From Tachypleus tridentatus (lineage: Eukaryota > Arthropoda > Merostomata > Xiphosura > Limulidae), in assembly GCF_004210375.1 (NCBI RefSeq), contig NC_134833.1, positions 21,817,396 through 21,881,395 of the forward strand: 64,000 bases of DNA. Direction: 5' to 3'. The notes beneath the pieces were generated by a model that ran no database searches, was not told the DNA's origin, and saw nothing but the letters and a program-made list of their open reading frames with translations. The position numbers and the translations under genes were made by a program. Below, piece by piece: positions 35,395 through 47,320 of the stretch (position 1 is its first letter; the number at the start of each line of letters is the position of its first letter).

Positions 35395-36612
35395 CAATAA
35401 CATTTGATTTGGTATACAGCCTACCAACAACATTTGATTTGGGTATACAGTTTACCAAGTACATTTTCTTTGGTATTCAGTCTACCAATAACATTTGGTT
35501 TGGTATACACTCTACCAACAATACTTCATTTGGTATACAGTCTGCCAACAATACTTGATTTGGTATACAGCCTACCAACAACATTTGATTTGGTATACAG
35601 TCTACCAAGTACATTTTCTTTGGTATTCAGTCTACCAATAACATTTGGTTTGGTATACACTCTACCAACAATACTTCATTTGGTATACAGTCTGCCAACA
35701 ATACTTGATTTGGTATACAGTCTACCAACAACATTTGATTTGGTATACAGTCTACCAAGTACATTTTCTTTGGTATTCAGTTTACCAATAACATTTGGTT
35801 TGGTATACACTCTACCAACAATACTTCATTTGGTATACAGTCTGCCAACAATACTTGATTTGGTATACAGTCTACCAACAACATTTGATTTGGTATACAG
35901 TCTACCAAGTACATTTTCTTTGGTATTCAGTCTACCAATAACATTTGGTTTGGTATACACTCTACCAACAATACTTCATTTGGTATACAGTCTGCCAACA
36001 ATACTTGATTTGGTATACAGCCTACCAGCAACATTTGATTTGGTATACAGTCTACCAAGTACATTTTCTTTGGTATTCAGTCTACCAATAACATTTGGTT
36101 TGGTATACACTCTACCAACAATACTTCATTTGGTATACAGTCTGCCAACAATACTTGATTTGGTATACAGTCTACCAACAACATTTGATTTGGTATACAG
36201 TCTACCAAGTACATTTTCTTTGGTATTCAGTTTACCAATAACATTTGGTTTGGTATACACTCTACCAACAATACTTCATTTGGTATACAGTCTGCCAACA
36301 ATGCTTGATTTGGTATACAGTCTACCAACAACATTTGATTTGGTATACAGTCTACCAAGTACATTTTCTTTGGTATTCAGTACCAATAACATTTGGTTTG
36401 GTATACACTCTACCAACAATACTTCATTTGGTATACAGTCTGCCAACAATACTTGATTTGGTATACAGCCTACCAGCAACATTTGATTTGGTATACAGTT
36501 TACCAACAACATTTGATTTGGTATACAGTCTACCAACAATACTTGATTTGGTATAGAGTCTACCAATAACATTTGATTTGGTATCCAGTCTACCCCAACA
36601 TTTGGTTTGGTA
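35395..36612 (+). repeat. 30-bp satellite in 150-bp higher-order repeat
   Basis: The basic monomer is 30 bp, CTACCAACAACATTTGAT then TTGGTATACAGT. Five diverged monomer types follow in fixed order, giving a 150-bp period: the marker ACATTTTCTTTGGTATTCAG recurs at 35461, 35611, 35761, 35911, 36061, 36211 and 36361. The last ~200 bp lose the order. Every monomer contains inverted TACCAA...TTGGTA. The long frames across it (up to 350 codons) exist only because 30 is a multiple of three. Confidence 0.97.
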
Positions 36613-37282
36613 ATCACATAGAGATATTATGCAGCAAACATTTATTTGAATAGTATTCAGAAATTGCACAAACCAAAAATGAATTGTTAGCAGGATAACG
36701 CACATAACATAGAAGTTTGCGTTATGAGCTATAAAATTTATAAATATAAGTGCACTATGAAATAGTACAAAGTATGTAACAGGCGGGAAAAAGAGTTTCC
36801 AGAATAAAAAAAAAGGAGATGGGGGGAAGGGGTGGGCGGTCCGTGACCTCTACTAGGGGTCAAACATCTCGCACCAAATTCTTAAAGAACTACTTCTACT
36901 CAGGTTCACGATATCCCACTAACTACCTAGAAAACGTGATTCAAATGGTATTTCCTAATGATTTCAAAGGGCAGTGGTCACAAACATATAATTTCCTTAA
37001 CAAAAGTTTCCATTCACGTTTCTTAAAACATTTTTTCCAACTTTTATTTCCCGTAATAAAGTATAAACCACTATTATGGCAATGGTTATGGTTCTCTCTC
37101 TTCTTGGAACTCGACAAATGCTAACATCTCGAGCTTTTAGGTTTCCAAAGTTACCTAAGAACACCGACAGTAATGACTGCATTCTAAAGGTGCTGTAGCT
37201 TTGTCAGACCGTTCTATAATCGTGAATAATAAAAGAAGTTAATTGTGTAACCGAGAAATGTTTAAGTTATGTACAATGCCTC
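36613..37282. other. Intergenic/intronic, no gene recognised
   Basis: Contains a short G-rich patch (GATGGGGGGAAGGGGTGGGC, 36819-36838). A 101-codon frame from there has no recognisable domain. Confidence 0.35.
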
Positions 37283-37400
37283 CCCTTTGACTAAGCGGTG
37301 AGCCTGAGGGATTATAACACTAAAACATCAGATTTCAATACCTTCGGCTGCAGATCACAGATAGCCAATTTTGTAGCTGGGTGCTTAAATACAAACAAAA
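37283..37400 (+). mobile_element. SINE-B copy, diverged
   Basis: CCTCCCCTTTGACTAAGCGG, TAACACTAAAACATCAGA, then TTTTGTAGCTGGGTGC and a CAAACAAAA tail. Confidence 0.6.
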
Positions 37401-37969
37401 TGTATGTAAATTAATCTTTTACGAACCCTTGGTAGCGAAGAAGACAGCCTTCTAAACGTGAATAAAGTTTGTATGTAAATTGGAGCGCGCATCAATATTG
37501 AGTTGCTAAGCGATGAGGATCGTATTAGGTGGATATCTATAATGCCTTGATCATGTTGAATTTTTTTTAAATAATTAAAATTTTCACTGTAAAGTTGATC
37601 ACGATATTAAATTTAAGACATGTTCGATAAATAAGTTCATTGATTTCTTTTTACAGTGGCGTTCTTTATCATATAAAATTACAATCGTAATGATTTTGTT
37701 TTCCTTTCTCATTTTTTAGGTTACCTAAGACTGTGACAGTTTGTTTATTAAAAGTATACACCAGCTTAAATTATTGATGGAAACAGAAACTGTATATAAA
37801 AGTTTCGATTGTGACGCTAAAAAGCACCAAGCGTCAAAATAACAAAGTTATTGTGTGACCTCTATGGATGAAAAATAAACTAAGGCACTATAAAATATCA
37901 GGGTTTTCATAGCTCTACTTGAATAAAAAGACATTGTTTTCAAGAAAATTATCACTATGAAACAAGACG
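37401..37969. other. AT-rich intergenic, no gene recognised
   Basis: No supported feature. Confidence 0.35.
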
Positions 37970-38870
37970 CGGGAGTCCAAACCCTTCTCGTGCCCTTGCT
38001 CATGTCATCCTACATCACTGTATCAAGTTGTGTTGATTTGGTAGTTTTTTCCAAAATTCGATATGAAATTAGACGGGGTTAGTTCAACTCCCCCTCACGA
38101 TCGTCCTCGTGTGACAAGTTAGGTGGTGATTGATCAAGAAATGTGGAGACGTACAAGTAACAGATACACAGACATACTGATGTTTATTTATATAGAAGAT
38201 GGGGGTTCAGGCCCTACCCCCTTTGTGACTTTCCTCATATAATCCTCTATTACTGTGTCAAGTTTGGTGCTGATTGATCAAGAAATGTGGAGACGTACAA
38301 GTAACAGATACACAGACATACTGATGTTTATTTATACAGAAGATGGGGGTTCAGGCTCTACCCCCTTTGTGACTTTCCTCATATCATCCTCTATTACTGT
38401 GTCAAGTTTGGTGCTGATTGATCAAGAAATGTGGAGACGTACAAGTAACAGATACACAGACATACTGATGTTTATTTATATAGAAGATGGGGGTTCAGGC
38501 CCTACTTACTTTGTGACTTTCCTCATATCATTCTCTATTACTGTGTCAAGTTTGGTGCTGATTGATCAAGAAATGTGGAGACGTACAAGTAACAGATACA
38601 CAGACATACTGATGTTTATTTATATAGAAGATGGGGGTTCAGGCTCTACCCCCTTTGTGACTTTCCTCATATCATCCTCTATTACTGTGTCAAGTTTGGT
38701 GCTGATTGATCAAGAAATGTGGAGACGTACAAGTAACAGATACACAGACATACTGATGTTTATTTATATAGAAGATGGAGGTTCAGGCCCTACTTACTTT
38801 GTGACTTTCCTCATATCATCCTCTATTACTGTGTCAAGTTTGGCGCTGATTGATCAAGAAATGTGAAGAC
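37970..38870 (+). repeat. 144-bp tandem repeat, 5 copies plus degenerate left end
   Basis: Copy starts at 38117, 38261, 38405, 38549 and 38693, with the terminal partial copy at 38837. Each has GTGCTGATTGATCAAGAAAT, CAGATACACAGACATACTG, ATAGAAGATGGGGG and TTTGTGACTTTCCTCATAT. A strongly diverged copy precedes at about 37970-38110. Two subtypes alternate (CCCTACTTACTTT versus CTCTACCCCCTTT). The 144-bp period equals 48 codons, so a 203-codon frame stays open. No start context or domain supports translation. Confidence 0.93.
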
Positions 38871-39252
38871 GTATAAGGGACAAATATGAAATGATAGATA
38901 TACACAACCGTACATGCACTTTACATTCAACAGTAAATTCAAAACACCATCAGTTTAATGAATGGAGTGAAGTATTTTAAAATACTAGCGTAAGAATTTC
39001 TAGAAATTTGCCAATACTGTCCAGCTTATGGTAGCTATTTGCAGTATATTATCTAACTTGCACTTCTAGATGTCCTGAAGGACTGGGCTGTAGCTAAGAA
39101 TTCTTGAGTTTCACGGCAAGCAGAATTTTAAAAATGAACTCGAAACTTGTATTAAGGGCAAAACCGAAACGGTTGTCGAACACGTAAAAATTGGAAAATA
39201 CATACTGTAAGGAGTTTTTAGAATTAACATGAAGCATTTTCACGTACTTCTG
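38871..39252. other. Intergenic, no gene recognised
   Basis: No supported feature. Confidence 0.35.
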
Positions 39253-39525
39253 AGGCCCGGCATGGCCAGGTGGGTTAAGGTGTTCGAGTCGTACTCCGAG
39301 AGTTGTGGGTTCGAATCTCCGTTACACCAAACATACTCATTCATTCATCTGTGGGGGCGTTATAATGTGACGGTCAATTCCTCTATTCGTTGGTAAAAGA
39401 GTAGCCCAACAGTTAACAGTGAGTGGTAATGACTAGCTGCCTTCCCTCTATTCTTACACTGCTAAATTAGGGATGGTTAGCGCAGATAGCCCTCGAGTAG
39501 CTTTGCGCGAAATTTAAAAAACAGT
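39253..39525 (+). mobile_element. SINE-A copy with TSD
   Basis: Full-length forward SINE-A starting GGCCCGGCATGGCCAGG. Flanks ACGTACTTCTGA and ACGTAGTTCTGA differ by one base, a probable target-site duplication. Confidence 0.92.
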
Positions 39526-39719
39526 AAACGTAGTTCTGAAAGTTCCAGATGTGGAACTTTCAGAAAGTTGGAAAATGTTCGCGACTGTTTTTTATACCAT
39601 TTATTTTGTTCTTTCTTTATTCATCACAAGAAATTTCCCTTGCTTGTAATGTCGGTTTTGATTAATAATTTGTCAAATAAATTGGAATTTATAAGAAATA
39701 GATGTAAATTTGATTGTTT

Positions 39720-40003
39720 GTTTATTTGTTTTTTAATTTCGCGCAAAGCTATAGGAGGGATATCTGCGCTATCCGTTCCTAATTTAGCAGTGTAAGACGA
39801 GAGGGAAGGCAGCGAGCCATCACTACCCATCGCCAACTCTTGGGCTACTCATTTACCAATGAATAGTGGGATTGACCATCACATTATAACGCCCTTACAG
39901 CTGAAAGGGCTAGCATGTTTGCTGTGACAGGATTCGAACCCGCGATCCTCAGATTACGAGTCGAACGAGTCGAGTGCCTTAACCATCTGTTCGTGCCGGA
40001 CTC
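39720..40003 (-). mobile_element. SINE-A copy with perfect 14-bp TSD
   Basis: Inverted SINE-A bounded by AAATTTGATTGTTT at 39706-39719 and 40004-40017. It contains a small internal duplication in the head (GAGTCGAACGAGTCGAG). Confidence 0.95.
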
Positions 40004-40011
40004 AAATTTGA

Positions 40012-40125
40012 TTGTTTAGTTCCCGATAAGCTATGTAATATGCTATCTGTGCCGTATCAACCACAGTGAATCAAACCTCGAATTTTAGAATTGGAAGTTC
40101 GTAACATTGTCGCTGACCACTCGTT
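40012..40125 (-). mobile_element. Decayed SINE-B, reverse
   Basis: TGCTATCTGTGCCGTATC, GAATCAAACCTCGAATTTTAG and GTCGCTGACCACTCG follow SINE-B order on the reverse strand, with low similarity. The adjacent SINE-A lies at its border. Confidence 0.5.
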
Positions 40126-40527
40126 AGCTCGTGTGTTTGGAAACGTCACGAATATTTTATATTACAGAGGACTGTCAGTTATTGTTGTGTACATAAGATA
40201 AATCAATCTTTTTTTGTTGTTTTTATTGGCGAAAATAATTTATAAACATGTTAGAAGAGACAACGTAAGACACTTATTCGAATGAAAAAAAAAGCATTGT
40301 GCTGGCTCATCTCCTGTTTTTTTGTTTGTTTTTGTTTAGAAAAGATATTACTTATAAGAGAAACACACAGAGACATTGTACTGAAGTGCCCCTATTTTTG
40401 TAGTTTTTATCATTTCGTCTTCCAAAACAAATCTAGAAGGAATCGGAAAATTTTCGATTTTAGTGAGGTTATGTCGAGGTTATTCAACTGATGGAATACT
40501 CTGATCATTATAACTTTATTTGGTAAT
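40126..40527. other. Intergenic, no gene recognised
   Basis: T-rich sequence; no supported feature. Confidence 0.3.
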
Positions 40528-40618
40528 AAGCACTAAACAACACAACTGGCTACTTGTGCTCTGCTCACCGGGAGTATCGAAACCTAGATTCTAGCTATGT
40601 AAGTCCCCATAAGGGGAC
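40528..40618 (-). mobile_element. SINE-B copy, reverse, diverged
   Basis: AATAAGCACTAAACAACAC, TGCTCACCGGGAGTATCGAA, then CTATGTAAGTCCCCATAAGG. Confidence 0.55.
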
Positions 40619-41845
40619 AATCATTAGAATTAAGACAGATTTAACAACATATTTAATTAGCTATGGAGAGATATTCGTCTTTTATAGACAACGATCTGGT
40701 AATTATTGTTAAGATGCTAAAAATAAATCTCTGACATTTTAAGTTTTAACGAGATATTTCTTTATTTAAAGAACTAAATCATTATTAAATAACAAGTTGA
40801 TTGTAATCTCCGTTTGAACAGGAACTCATTTTCGTGTAGACACGTGACCTGAAATATTCCACCTTGGACCTGTCTTTTTCGCTGCAACGTTAATGAATGC
40901 TAATTATAAGAAGTACATGTTGATAAGTGTAGTTTGAAAAGGAACGATAAAAACTTAGAATGATGACCAACAACTCGTTGTTAAAGTCCGTAGTCCAATG
41001 GGCTTACAGATGTCATTGTGGACGGTTTGTTGAAACTGAGTACGCTGTTGTGCATAATCTCTAAATTCGCGCACCATGACTTAGATATGGTCAAGTCACG
41101 AAAAGCGAAGTACAAGACGTGAACTGCGATTAATTATGAAAATATCTCAGACACATAAATCTTAGGACTGTATCAATTAATACATGTCAGGTGTTGTTAA
41201 AAATCATCAGAAAACTTTGACTATTAATACCATGATGTGAACTGCTTGCAAATGATTTGCGTTTAAGGGCGTTTTCTTATGTTCTCCAATTGTTAATCAA
41301 CTCCTTCAAAATTGGAAAGAAGTTTTGTCATCCTTTCATTATTAACGACTCCGTATTGCGTTTATGTTAACTGAAAAGTAAGATCACGTTTCCACCCAAG
41401 GTGTTCTGTCATTGATAAATGTGAACGTAATTAGTTGAACATCGCTAACAAGGAAAGTTTTGTCTGAACATCAAAAGAATATTGTATTTCACATCTTAGT
41501 CTGCGTGATTTAAATGAACTGAACGTTACTTGGTTGACAAATTACACTGTCACGAACCTAGGCTTAACGAAGACGTAAGAACAGAAGTGTCACTTGATCC
41601 GAAAGACCGGTCTGTACTACATTCCAGGTCTCATGAAACTGTATTACATGGTGTCTTCTGGGCGTTCTCACTGTAAGTAGCCATATCTTAGCAAGCATTT
41701 AAAACTTTATTTTTTTACTCTTTTTCTTATGAGCATATTGTGATTTAATTAGTTTTCTAGACAGGCGCATATGTCGTCATACAGGTATATGTTTTAGTAT
41801 CTTACTTGGCATGTTTTCATGCACTAACGAAAAATAACCTAACTC
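40619..41845. other. Intergenic/intronic, no gene recognised
   Basis: No supported feature. Contains CACGTGACC near 40849 in an otherwise AT-rich stretch. Confidence 0.35.
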
Positions 41846-41890
41846 AGTGACAACCCTCTGAGCTTACAACGTTAAACTTTCAAGGTTTCT
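41846..41890 (+). mobile_element. SINE-B head fragment
   Basis: CAGTGACAACCCTCTGAGC and TTACAACGTTAAACTTTCAAGG match the SINE-B head only. Confidence 0.4.
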
Positions 41891-41898
41891 TGGACTCG

Positions 41899-42118
41899 AG
41901 CCTAGCATGGCCAGGTGGTTAAAGGCATCGATCCGTAATCTAAGGGTCGTTATAAAGTGACGATCAGCCTCACTATTCGTTGATAGAAGAGTATCCCAAG
42001 AGTTGGCAGTGAGTGGTGATGAATATTTGCCTTCCCTGCGGTCTTACACTGCCAAATTAGGGATGGCTAGCGCAGATAGCCCCTCGTGTAGCTTTGCGCG
42101 AAATTAAAAACAAAGAAA
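41899..42118 (+). mobile_element. SINE-A, internally deleted
   Basis: Forward SINE-A. The head is present to TAAGGGTCG, then the B box and following ~55 bases are missing, resuming at TTATAAAGTGACG. Without its B box this copy should be transcriptionally dead. Confidence 0.88.
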
Positions 42119-43411
42119 TAAATTACTGAGCTCAGCGAATTAAACTTTTCCTTAACAATAAAACAGAAGATAGCATTTTAGTTTTAATTAAAAATAAACA
42201 TATTTCAGTATTATTTGTAGGACAGTTCAGCAACTTGTCAGCAAATGTGAGGTCCAGACGAATATTAACAGACAGTGTTTTCTTACATTACTATCTCGTG
42301 TACTCGCATCACTGGAGGTTTAAAATATATGAAAGAAAAATTCTTGAGTTTACTGCTATACGTAAACGTACTTTTTTAAAGGAGATATGTTACTGATAAC
42401 AGTGCACTTAGCTCTTTAACTTCAGATGTAAACTCAAAGATAAGATATTCAATATCATTTCTAATAGTAACTATCCTTATCTTAATATTTATCTCAATAT
42501 TAATGAAGGTTTAGATTTTTGTCTTACATGTAGCGTCAGCTATAATTCTTGAGATGTTATTACTTTCAAGAACTATATTCCTTTTTAATTTAATTATTGA
42601 ACGTTTAATTAATGTGGAAGGAAAGCTGTAGTAGTTAAAATACAGAATAATTTTCTAGAATAATGGTTAAACTTTAATATAGTATGACAATCATGCTAAA
42701 AATAATAGGAATTTCTTTGGTAATTCTGAATTACTAGCTACTAAAATTACATCAAATCTTGGGGACTCGTTTCTTATGCGTAGTACAGCTGAGTAATATT
42801 GTCATGTTATTTCTTAAAAACACTTTCTTATTTTTGAAGGGGTTTCGATTCAACGCAAAAGATTTTCGATGTGATGAATTATATTTAGTATCTATTTTTA
42901 TAAGCAACACGAGTTACTTGTATTAAACACAAAACAATGAAATGCATTACGTTATTTTAACCTCATATTATAAAAACAGACGCAAGCAGAGGCAACATTT
43001 TGTAACCAAATTTTATTTTATTACCCACGGCACTTTCACAGAATGACAGTTCTTTTAAAGATGTTAAAACTTTGTCATACAGTAAACTGACACACGCAGC
43101 CAATTATAAAAAGGGTACACGTGGGTGTTATGTGCTCGTGATCGGTAATAAAGAAATTAAGAAACACATAGAGTAAATACGCATGTCTGTTAACGTTGCG
43201 TACTTACAACCAGCTTATGAACAAGGAAAGTCACTCAATAGCTCTGGAATTGTAATTTTGGTTCCATGTTTATATTTGTTTCTTTCTTTCTTAAAGCAAA
43301 GTCACATTAAGTTATCTGTTGTGTATTTCTGTTTATACTGATATCACTGAAACGCTGGAAATAGTATGTTTATACCAATGAAACTACAACTAGCTAAATT
43401 ATACACGTTAA
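42119..43411. other. AT-rich intergenic, no gene recognised
   Basis: Very AT-rich. A short SINE-B-tail-like phrase at 43296-43325 (AAAGCAAAGTCACATTAAG) is the only hint of structure. Confidence 0.35.
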
Positions 43412-43522
43412 GTCCTCCGGCAGATCAGCTGTAAGTTTATGGATTTCAATGCTAAAATCCAGGGTTCGATTACTCTAGTTGGACAGGATGCAGATAGAGT
43501 ACGTGTAGCTTTTCATTAAGAG
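43412..43522 (+). mobile_element. SINE-B copy
   Basis: TCCTCCGGCAGATCAGC, ATGCTAAAATCCAGGG, TTCGATTACTC, tail GTGTAGCTTTTCATTAAG. Confidence 0.7.
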
Positions 43523-43756
43523 AACAGCAATTTAAATGTTAATGCATGTAATTAGGTTATGGTCCCTATCATGTGACCTGTAGAGGCTAGTCATGCAAGT
43601 AGCTGAGCCAATCAGGGTGAACGACTCGTGGCATTTTGGGTGCCATACTTGTCAAGCAGTGTAAAACAACGGGTTACAAACACTAAAGATAGTGTTAAAG
43701 TATTTTGGCTTGTCAATATCACGATGGTAAAGACATAGTAATTTCAACAGTAATTG

Positions 43757-43948
43757 CTACAGAACACTATAGGCGTAAAGGGGATCGCTATCCAGTGGTG
43801 TTGTAAGGAATTACAAAGTGTGGGGAGATGCTTGGCTAGACATGCAGATTTTATAATGAGAGACAAAAAGTATAAGGAGCTGATGGAAACAGTTGCCGTA
43901 CTGTCAAAGGCAGCTCATTCTAGGGGGTATGCTCCCCTAGAAAATTAA
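43757..43948 (+). CDS. Possible coding remnant, unrecognised
   Basis: After an in-frame stop at 43751-43753, a 64-codon frame runs to TAA at 43946. Its latter half, with HADFIMRDKKYKELM, has a soluble, lysine/glutamate-rich composition unlike the surrounding AT-rich sequence. No ATG start exists near the left end; a CTACAG acceptor-like site precedes at about 43762. A CCAAT box (GAGCCAATCAGG) lies ~150 bases upstream. I do not recognise the protein. It may be a terminal exon, a retro-fragment or chance. Confidence 0.2.
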   Translation, partial: LQNTIGVKGIAIQWCCKELQSVGRCLARHADFIMRDKKYKELMETVAVLSKAAHSRGYAPLEN

Positions 43949-44523
43949 TATAATTTATAGTGATTATATAAATGAAATGTGTTAAAAAAATGATGTTCCA
44001 GCACATCTGGTTCCGACACTTCTGCTGTTTCTTATCCAGGCTGAAAGTAATAAAAGCTATGATTTAAACCATTATTAGACGGTACAGTGGTATGTCTTTG
44101 GAATTATACTAAAAAAACTGGGTTTTGATACCCGTCATGGGCATATCACAGAGAGCCCTTTGTATCGCTCTGTGCTTAATAAGAAACCTTATTAAGATTT
44201 AGGCACAAAGTCAAATTAACCCTAAAAGTAAAGTACTGGGCTGATGTAATTTTTAACCAGTGCCTACGTTTCTCTATTTAATTATAACGCTTATCGATAT
44301 AGGAATGGTCATATAGTAAATTTATTCATTCGAAGGAGGGAAAACTGTTACATTATGTATTATCACTTCCCGCACACTGTAATTTGTTGTCGAACATCAC
44401 TACATGTGAGCTCTGTCATCGTCAAACATGGTTCCTTTGGAACAATATGTGTCCTTTACCACCGAATTAATTCTTGTAATGTTTTCACGTGCACACGTGA
44501 GTAACTGAACGTGCTGTTAACTG
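43949..44523. other. Intergenic with one SINE-B
   Basis: Contains the SINE-B listed separately at 44079. The remainder shows no supported feature. Confidence 0.35.
44079..44188 (+). mobile_element. SINE-B copy
   Basis: GACGGTACAGTGGTATGTC, GGGTTTTGATACCCG, tail CTCTGTGCTTAATAAG. Confidence 0.7.
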
Positions 44524-46157
44524 CTTAATGCATTCCGTACTCATTCTTCTCGTTCTTATAGACCTTCTTAATGCATTCCGTACTCATTCTTCTCGTTCTT
44601 ATAGACCTCCTTAATGCATTCCGTACTCATTCTTCTCGTTCTTATAGACCTCCTTAATGCATTCCGTACTCATTCTTCTCGTTCGTATAGACCTTCTTAA
44701 TGCATTCCGTACTCATTCTTCTCGTTCTTATAGACCTCCTTAATGCATTCCGTACTCATTCTTCTCGTTCGTATAGACCTTCTTAATGCATTCCGTACTC
44801 ATTCTTCTCGTTCTTATAGACCTCCTTAATGCATTCCGTACTCATTCTTCTCGTTCTTATAGACCTCCTTAATGCATTCCGTACTCATTCTTCTCGTTCT
44901 TATAGACCTCCTTAATGCATTCCGTACTCATTCTTCTCGTTCGTATAGACCTCCTTAATGCATTCCGTACTCATTCTTCTCGTTCGTATAGACCTCCTTA
45001 ATGCATTCCGTACTCATTCTTCTCGTTCTTATAGACCTCCTTAATGCATTCCGTACTCATTCTTCTCGTTCTTATAGACCTTCTTAATGCATTCCGTACT
45101 CATTCTTCTCGTTCTTATAGACCTCCTTAATGCATTCCGTACTCATTCTTCTCGTTCTTATAGACCTCCTTAATGCATTCCGTACTCATTCTTCTCGTTC
45201 TTATAGACCTCCTTAATGCATTCCGTACTCATTCTTCTCGTTCTTATAGACCTCTTTAATGCATTCCGTACTCATTCTTCTCGTTCTTATAGACCTCCTT
45301 AATGCATTCCGTACTCATTCTTCTCGTTCTTATAGACCTCCTTAATGCATTCCGTACTCATTCTTCTCGTTCTTATAGACCTCCTTAATGCATTCCGTAC
45401 TCATTCTTCTCGTTCTTATAGACCTTCTTAATGCATTCCGTACTCATTCTTCTCGTTCTTATAGACCTCCTTAATGCATTCCGTACTCATTCTTCTCGTT
45501 CTTATAGACCTCCTTAATGCATTCCGTACTCATTCTTCTCGTTCTTATAGACCTTCTTAATGCATTCCGTACTCATTCTTCTCGTTCTTATAGACCTTCT
45601 TAATGCATTCCGTACTCATTCTTCTCGTTCTTATAGACCTCCTTAATGCATTCCGTACTCATTCTTCTCGTTCTTATAGACCTCCTTAATGCATTCCGTA
45701 CTCATTCTTCTCGTTCTTATAGACCTCCTTAATGCATTCCGTACTCATTCTTCTCGTTCTTATAGACCTTCTTAATGCATTCCGTACTCATTCTTCTCGT
45801 TCTTATAGACCTCCTTAATGCATTCCGTACTCATTCTTCTCGTTCTTATAGACCTCCTTAATGCATTCCGTACTCATTCTTCTCGTTCTTATAGACCTCC
45901 TTAATGCATTCCGTACTCATTCTTCTCGTTCTTATAGACCTCCTTAATGCATTCCGTACTCATTCTTCTCGTTCTTATAGACCTCCTTAATGCATTCCGT
46001 ACTCATTTTTCTCGTTCTTATAGACCTCCTTAATGCATTCCGTACTCATTCTTCTCGTTCTTATAGACCTCCTTAATGCATTCCGTACTCATTCTTCTCG
46101 TTCTTATAGACCTCCTTAATGCATTCCGTACTCATTCTTCTCGTTCTTATAGACCTC
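44524..46157 (+). repeat. 43-bp minisatellite, 38 copies
   Basis: Exactly 38 units of 43 bp with no indel, each CTTAATGCATTCCGTACTC, then ATTCTTCTCGTT, then (C/CG)TTATAGACCT. Variation is confined mainly to two positions: CTTATAG versus CGTATAG, and a terminal CTC versus CTT, plus one ATTTTTCTC unit near 46006. Units contain ATGCAT and no conserved open frame. Confidence 0.98.
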
Positions 46158-46375
46158 CTTGGGAAAATATCCCTCAACCTCCTCACTCTCTCATAAGTTA
46201 TCAGGAAGTGAGCGTTGATTTGAAGTTTTTGATCACGCTAACATACCCCTTGATGTTGCTCAGAAAGAACTATCCTGTACTAACGTATAGCAAAATCGTA
46301 ATAACTAAATATATATATTTGGAGAGCCACTGAATCGCATAACTATTTCAGAATCGGTTAACTCGTTCACTCTTG
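46158..46375. other. Intergenic, no gene recognised
   Basis: Unique-looking flank of the minisatellite. No supported feature. Confidence 0.3.
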
Positions 46376-46495
46376 CCCCCTGCTAGTACAGCGGTATGTC
46401 TCCGGATTTACAACGCTAAAATCAGGGGTTCGATTCCCCTCGGTGGGCTGAGCAGATAGTCCTATGTGGCTTTGCTATAAGAAAAACAAACAAAC
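46376..46495 (+). mobile_element. SINE-B copy, best preserved
   Basis: The best copy of the family: CCCCCTGCTAGTACAGCGG, TTTACAACGCTAAAATC, AGGGGTTCGATTCCCC, then TGTGGCTTTGCTATAAG and a CAAACAAAC tail. The GGTTCGATTCC B box is perfect and the acceptor-like arm pairs GGGG with CCCC. Confidence 0.92.
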
Positions 46496-47030
46496 ATTCA
46501 CTCTTTTCTTTTTTATGATATGCCCAACTATGTTCATCAGCTATTTGTTTTAGGGCCTTTACTCGAAAAGGAAGAGAGAAAACACTTTTTTATATAGACT
46601 TTTGGCTTTGAAATTAAACACACAAGTACTTAATTACTTAAAGGAATAATTTGTATTAAAACGACGGTTGGTATGGGTATTAGAAATGTAATTAAAATAA
46701 CATAAGGAAATCAGATTCAAAGAATAACAAAAACATCTCGCACGTTTCTTCACACTGCAGATCAAATAAGTACAACATGATTATAGAAAACACTAACATA
46801 CTAAGTAGGGAAACAAACAAACACAAGCTCAAAGAAGCGTCACTTATACAAGAACTCAAAGCAAAATTGAACCAATAGAGAGGAACACCTTTATACCTAT
46901 ATTAATTAATAACCTACCATTTGACTGCAACACCCCTTACAACCTCGTACCCGTTCACGTTCTCGTCTCTACGACTCGTGTCCAGCAACGGTCAGGTGCA
47001 ACTTTTTTAGTTAACCTGAATATGACCTAA
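46496..47030. other. Intergenic, hairpin-family trace
   Basis: A partial copy of the dispersed hairpin module (ACGACGGTTGGTATGGGTAT) lies at about 46662-46681. No gene is recognised. Confidence 0.4.
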
Positions 47031-47309
47031 GAAAGGTTTGTTTATTTTTGAATTTCGTACAAAGCTACTCGAGGGCTATCTGCGCTAGCCGTCCCTAATT
47101 TAGCAGTGTAAGACTAGAGGGAAGGTAGCTAGTCATCACCACCTACCGCCACCTATTGGGCTACTCTTTTACTAACGAATGGTGAAATTGACCGTCACAT
47201 TATAACGCCCCCACGGCTGAAAGGGCGAGCATGTTTGGTGCGACGGAGATTCGAACCTGCGACCCTCATATTACGAGTCGAAAGCCTTAACCCACCTGGC
47301 CATGCCGAA
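47031..47309 (-). mobile_element. SINE-A copy, reverse
   Basis: Full-length inverted SINE-A. Imperfect flanks GAAAGGTTTGTT and GAAAGATTGTT may be a target-site duplication. Confidence 0.9.
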
Positions 47310-47320
47310 AGATTGTTCTG

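Noticed and set aside
35404-36456. 350-codon open frame
   Set aside because: It is produced by the 30-bp satellite. Monomer length is a multiple of three, so stops are absent by periodicity; no domain or signal.
38255-38866. 203-codon open frame
   Set aside because: It lies wholly inside the 144-bp tandem repeat. No supporting start context, splice signal or homology.
44524-46157. CRISPR array
   Set aside because: Units are contiguous identical repeats without spacers, in a eukaryotic context; it is a minisatellite.
46376-46446. Functional tRNA gene
   Set aside because: It has a good B box and a partial cloverleaf, but it is the head of a SINE-B with the family tail and many sister copies; the anticodon stem pairs poorly.
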